A stretch of 11,928 nt of DNA, from the NCBI GenBank assembly GCA_005773095.1, contig SXHT01000209.1, positions 1 through 11,928 on the forward strand, in the 5' to 3' direction. The notes beneath the pieces are model-generated. The model worked only from the letters and a program-made list of their open reading frames with translations, searched no databases and was not told where the DNA came from. This DNA comes from Planctomycetaceae bacterium (GTDB taxonomy: Bacteria > Planctomycetota > Planctomycetia > Pirellulales > PALSA-1355). Each line of letters opens with the position of its first letter. Positions within the stretch are counted from its first letter, which is position 1. Shown here one piece after another: positions 11,928 to 11,928 of the stretch. The position numbers and the translations under genes are program-made.

Positions 11928-11928
11928 G

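Noticed and set aside
1..11928. CRISPR array, tRNA or rRNA genes
   Set aside because: No regularly spaced direct repeats with unique spacers were seen, and no cloverleaf or rRNA-like sequence was noticed on either strand.

Overview
The window looks like a chromosomal stretch of a planctomycete (Pirellulales-like) or close relative. The basis is GC-rich coding DNA with few Shine-Dalgarno sites, a sigma-70 factor of the planctomycete type (long N-terminal tail, region 1.2, region 2 and region 4 but no recognisable region 3), several families of palindromic intergenic repeats, and an SRPBCC/TIGR01777 fusion gene. The assignment rests on protein style and was not checked against a database.

Layout, left half (+ strand). 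After the 3' tail of an unidentified gene (2-109) come a serine O-acetyltransferase (cysE, 479-1435), a cluster of nested inverted repeats (1454-1655), the 7-deazaguanine genes queC (1673-2365) and queD (2429-2830), and an aldehyde dehydrogenase (3222-4643). Next is a roughly 1 kb non-coding island holding a decayed REP-associated tyrosine transposase (RAYT, 4949-5311, minus strand) with a REPIN-like palindrome directly against its lost start codon (5311-5444). A second, inverted copy of that palindrome lies just upstream of queC.

Layout, right half. A sigma-70 factor (5702-6673, +) and an SRPBCC/TIGR01777 protein (6698-7672, +) face a minus-strand operon read from the right edge: a SpoIIE/PP2C-type phosphatase broken by one frameshift (11800-10921), a membrane-anchored SOUL haem-binding protein (10892-10296), a 69-residue membrane protein coupled to it by an ATGA overlap (10299-10090), and a class II CPD photolyase (10035-8560). 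The convergent gap (7673-8559) holds a tyrosine-recombinase pseudogene cut off by a 69-bp perfect-ended palindrome.

How the genes may work together. queC and queD supply two steps of preQ0/queuosine synthesis, and cysE the first step of cysteine synthesis. Photolyase, SOUL protein, phosphatase, sigma factor and TIGR01777 protein form a plausible light or photo-oxidative stress neighbourhood; this is inference from gene content.

Decay is prominent. The RAYT has lost its start codon and catalytic middle, the integrase has two in-frame stops, the phosphatase has a one-base homopolymer insertion, and the TIGR01777 protein has a clean in-frame deletion removing the NAD-binding motif. Some of these could be assembly or sequencing errors.
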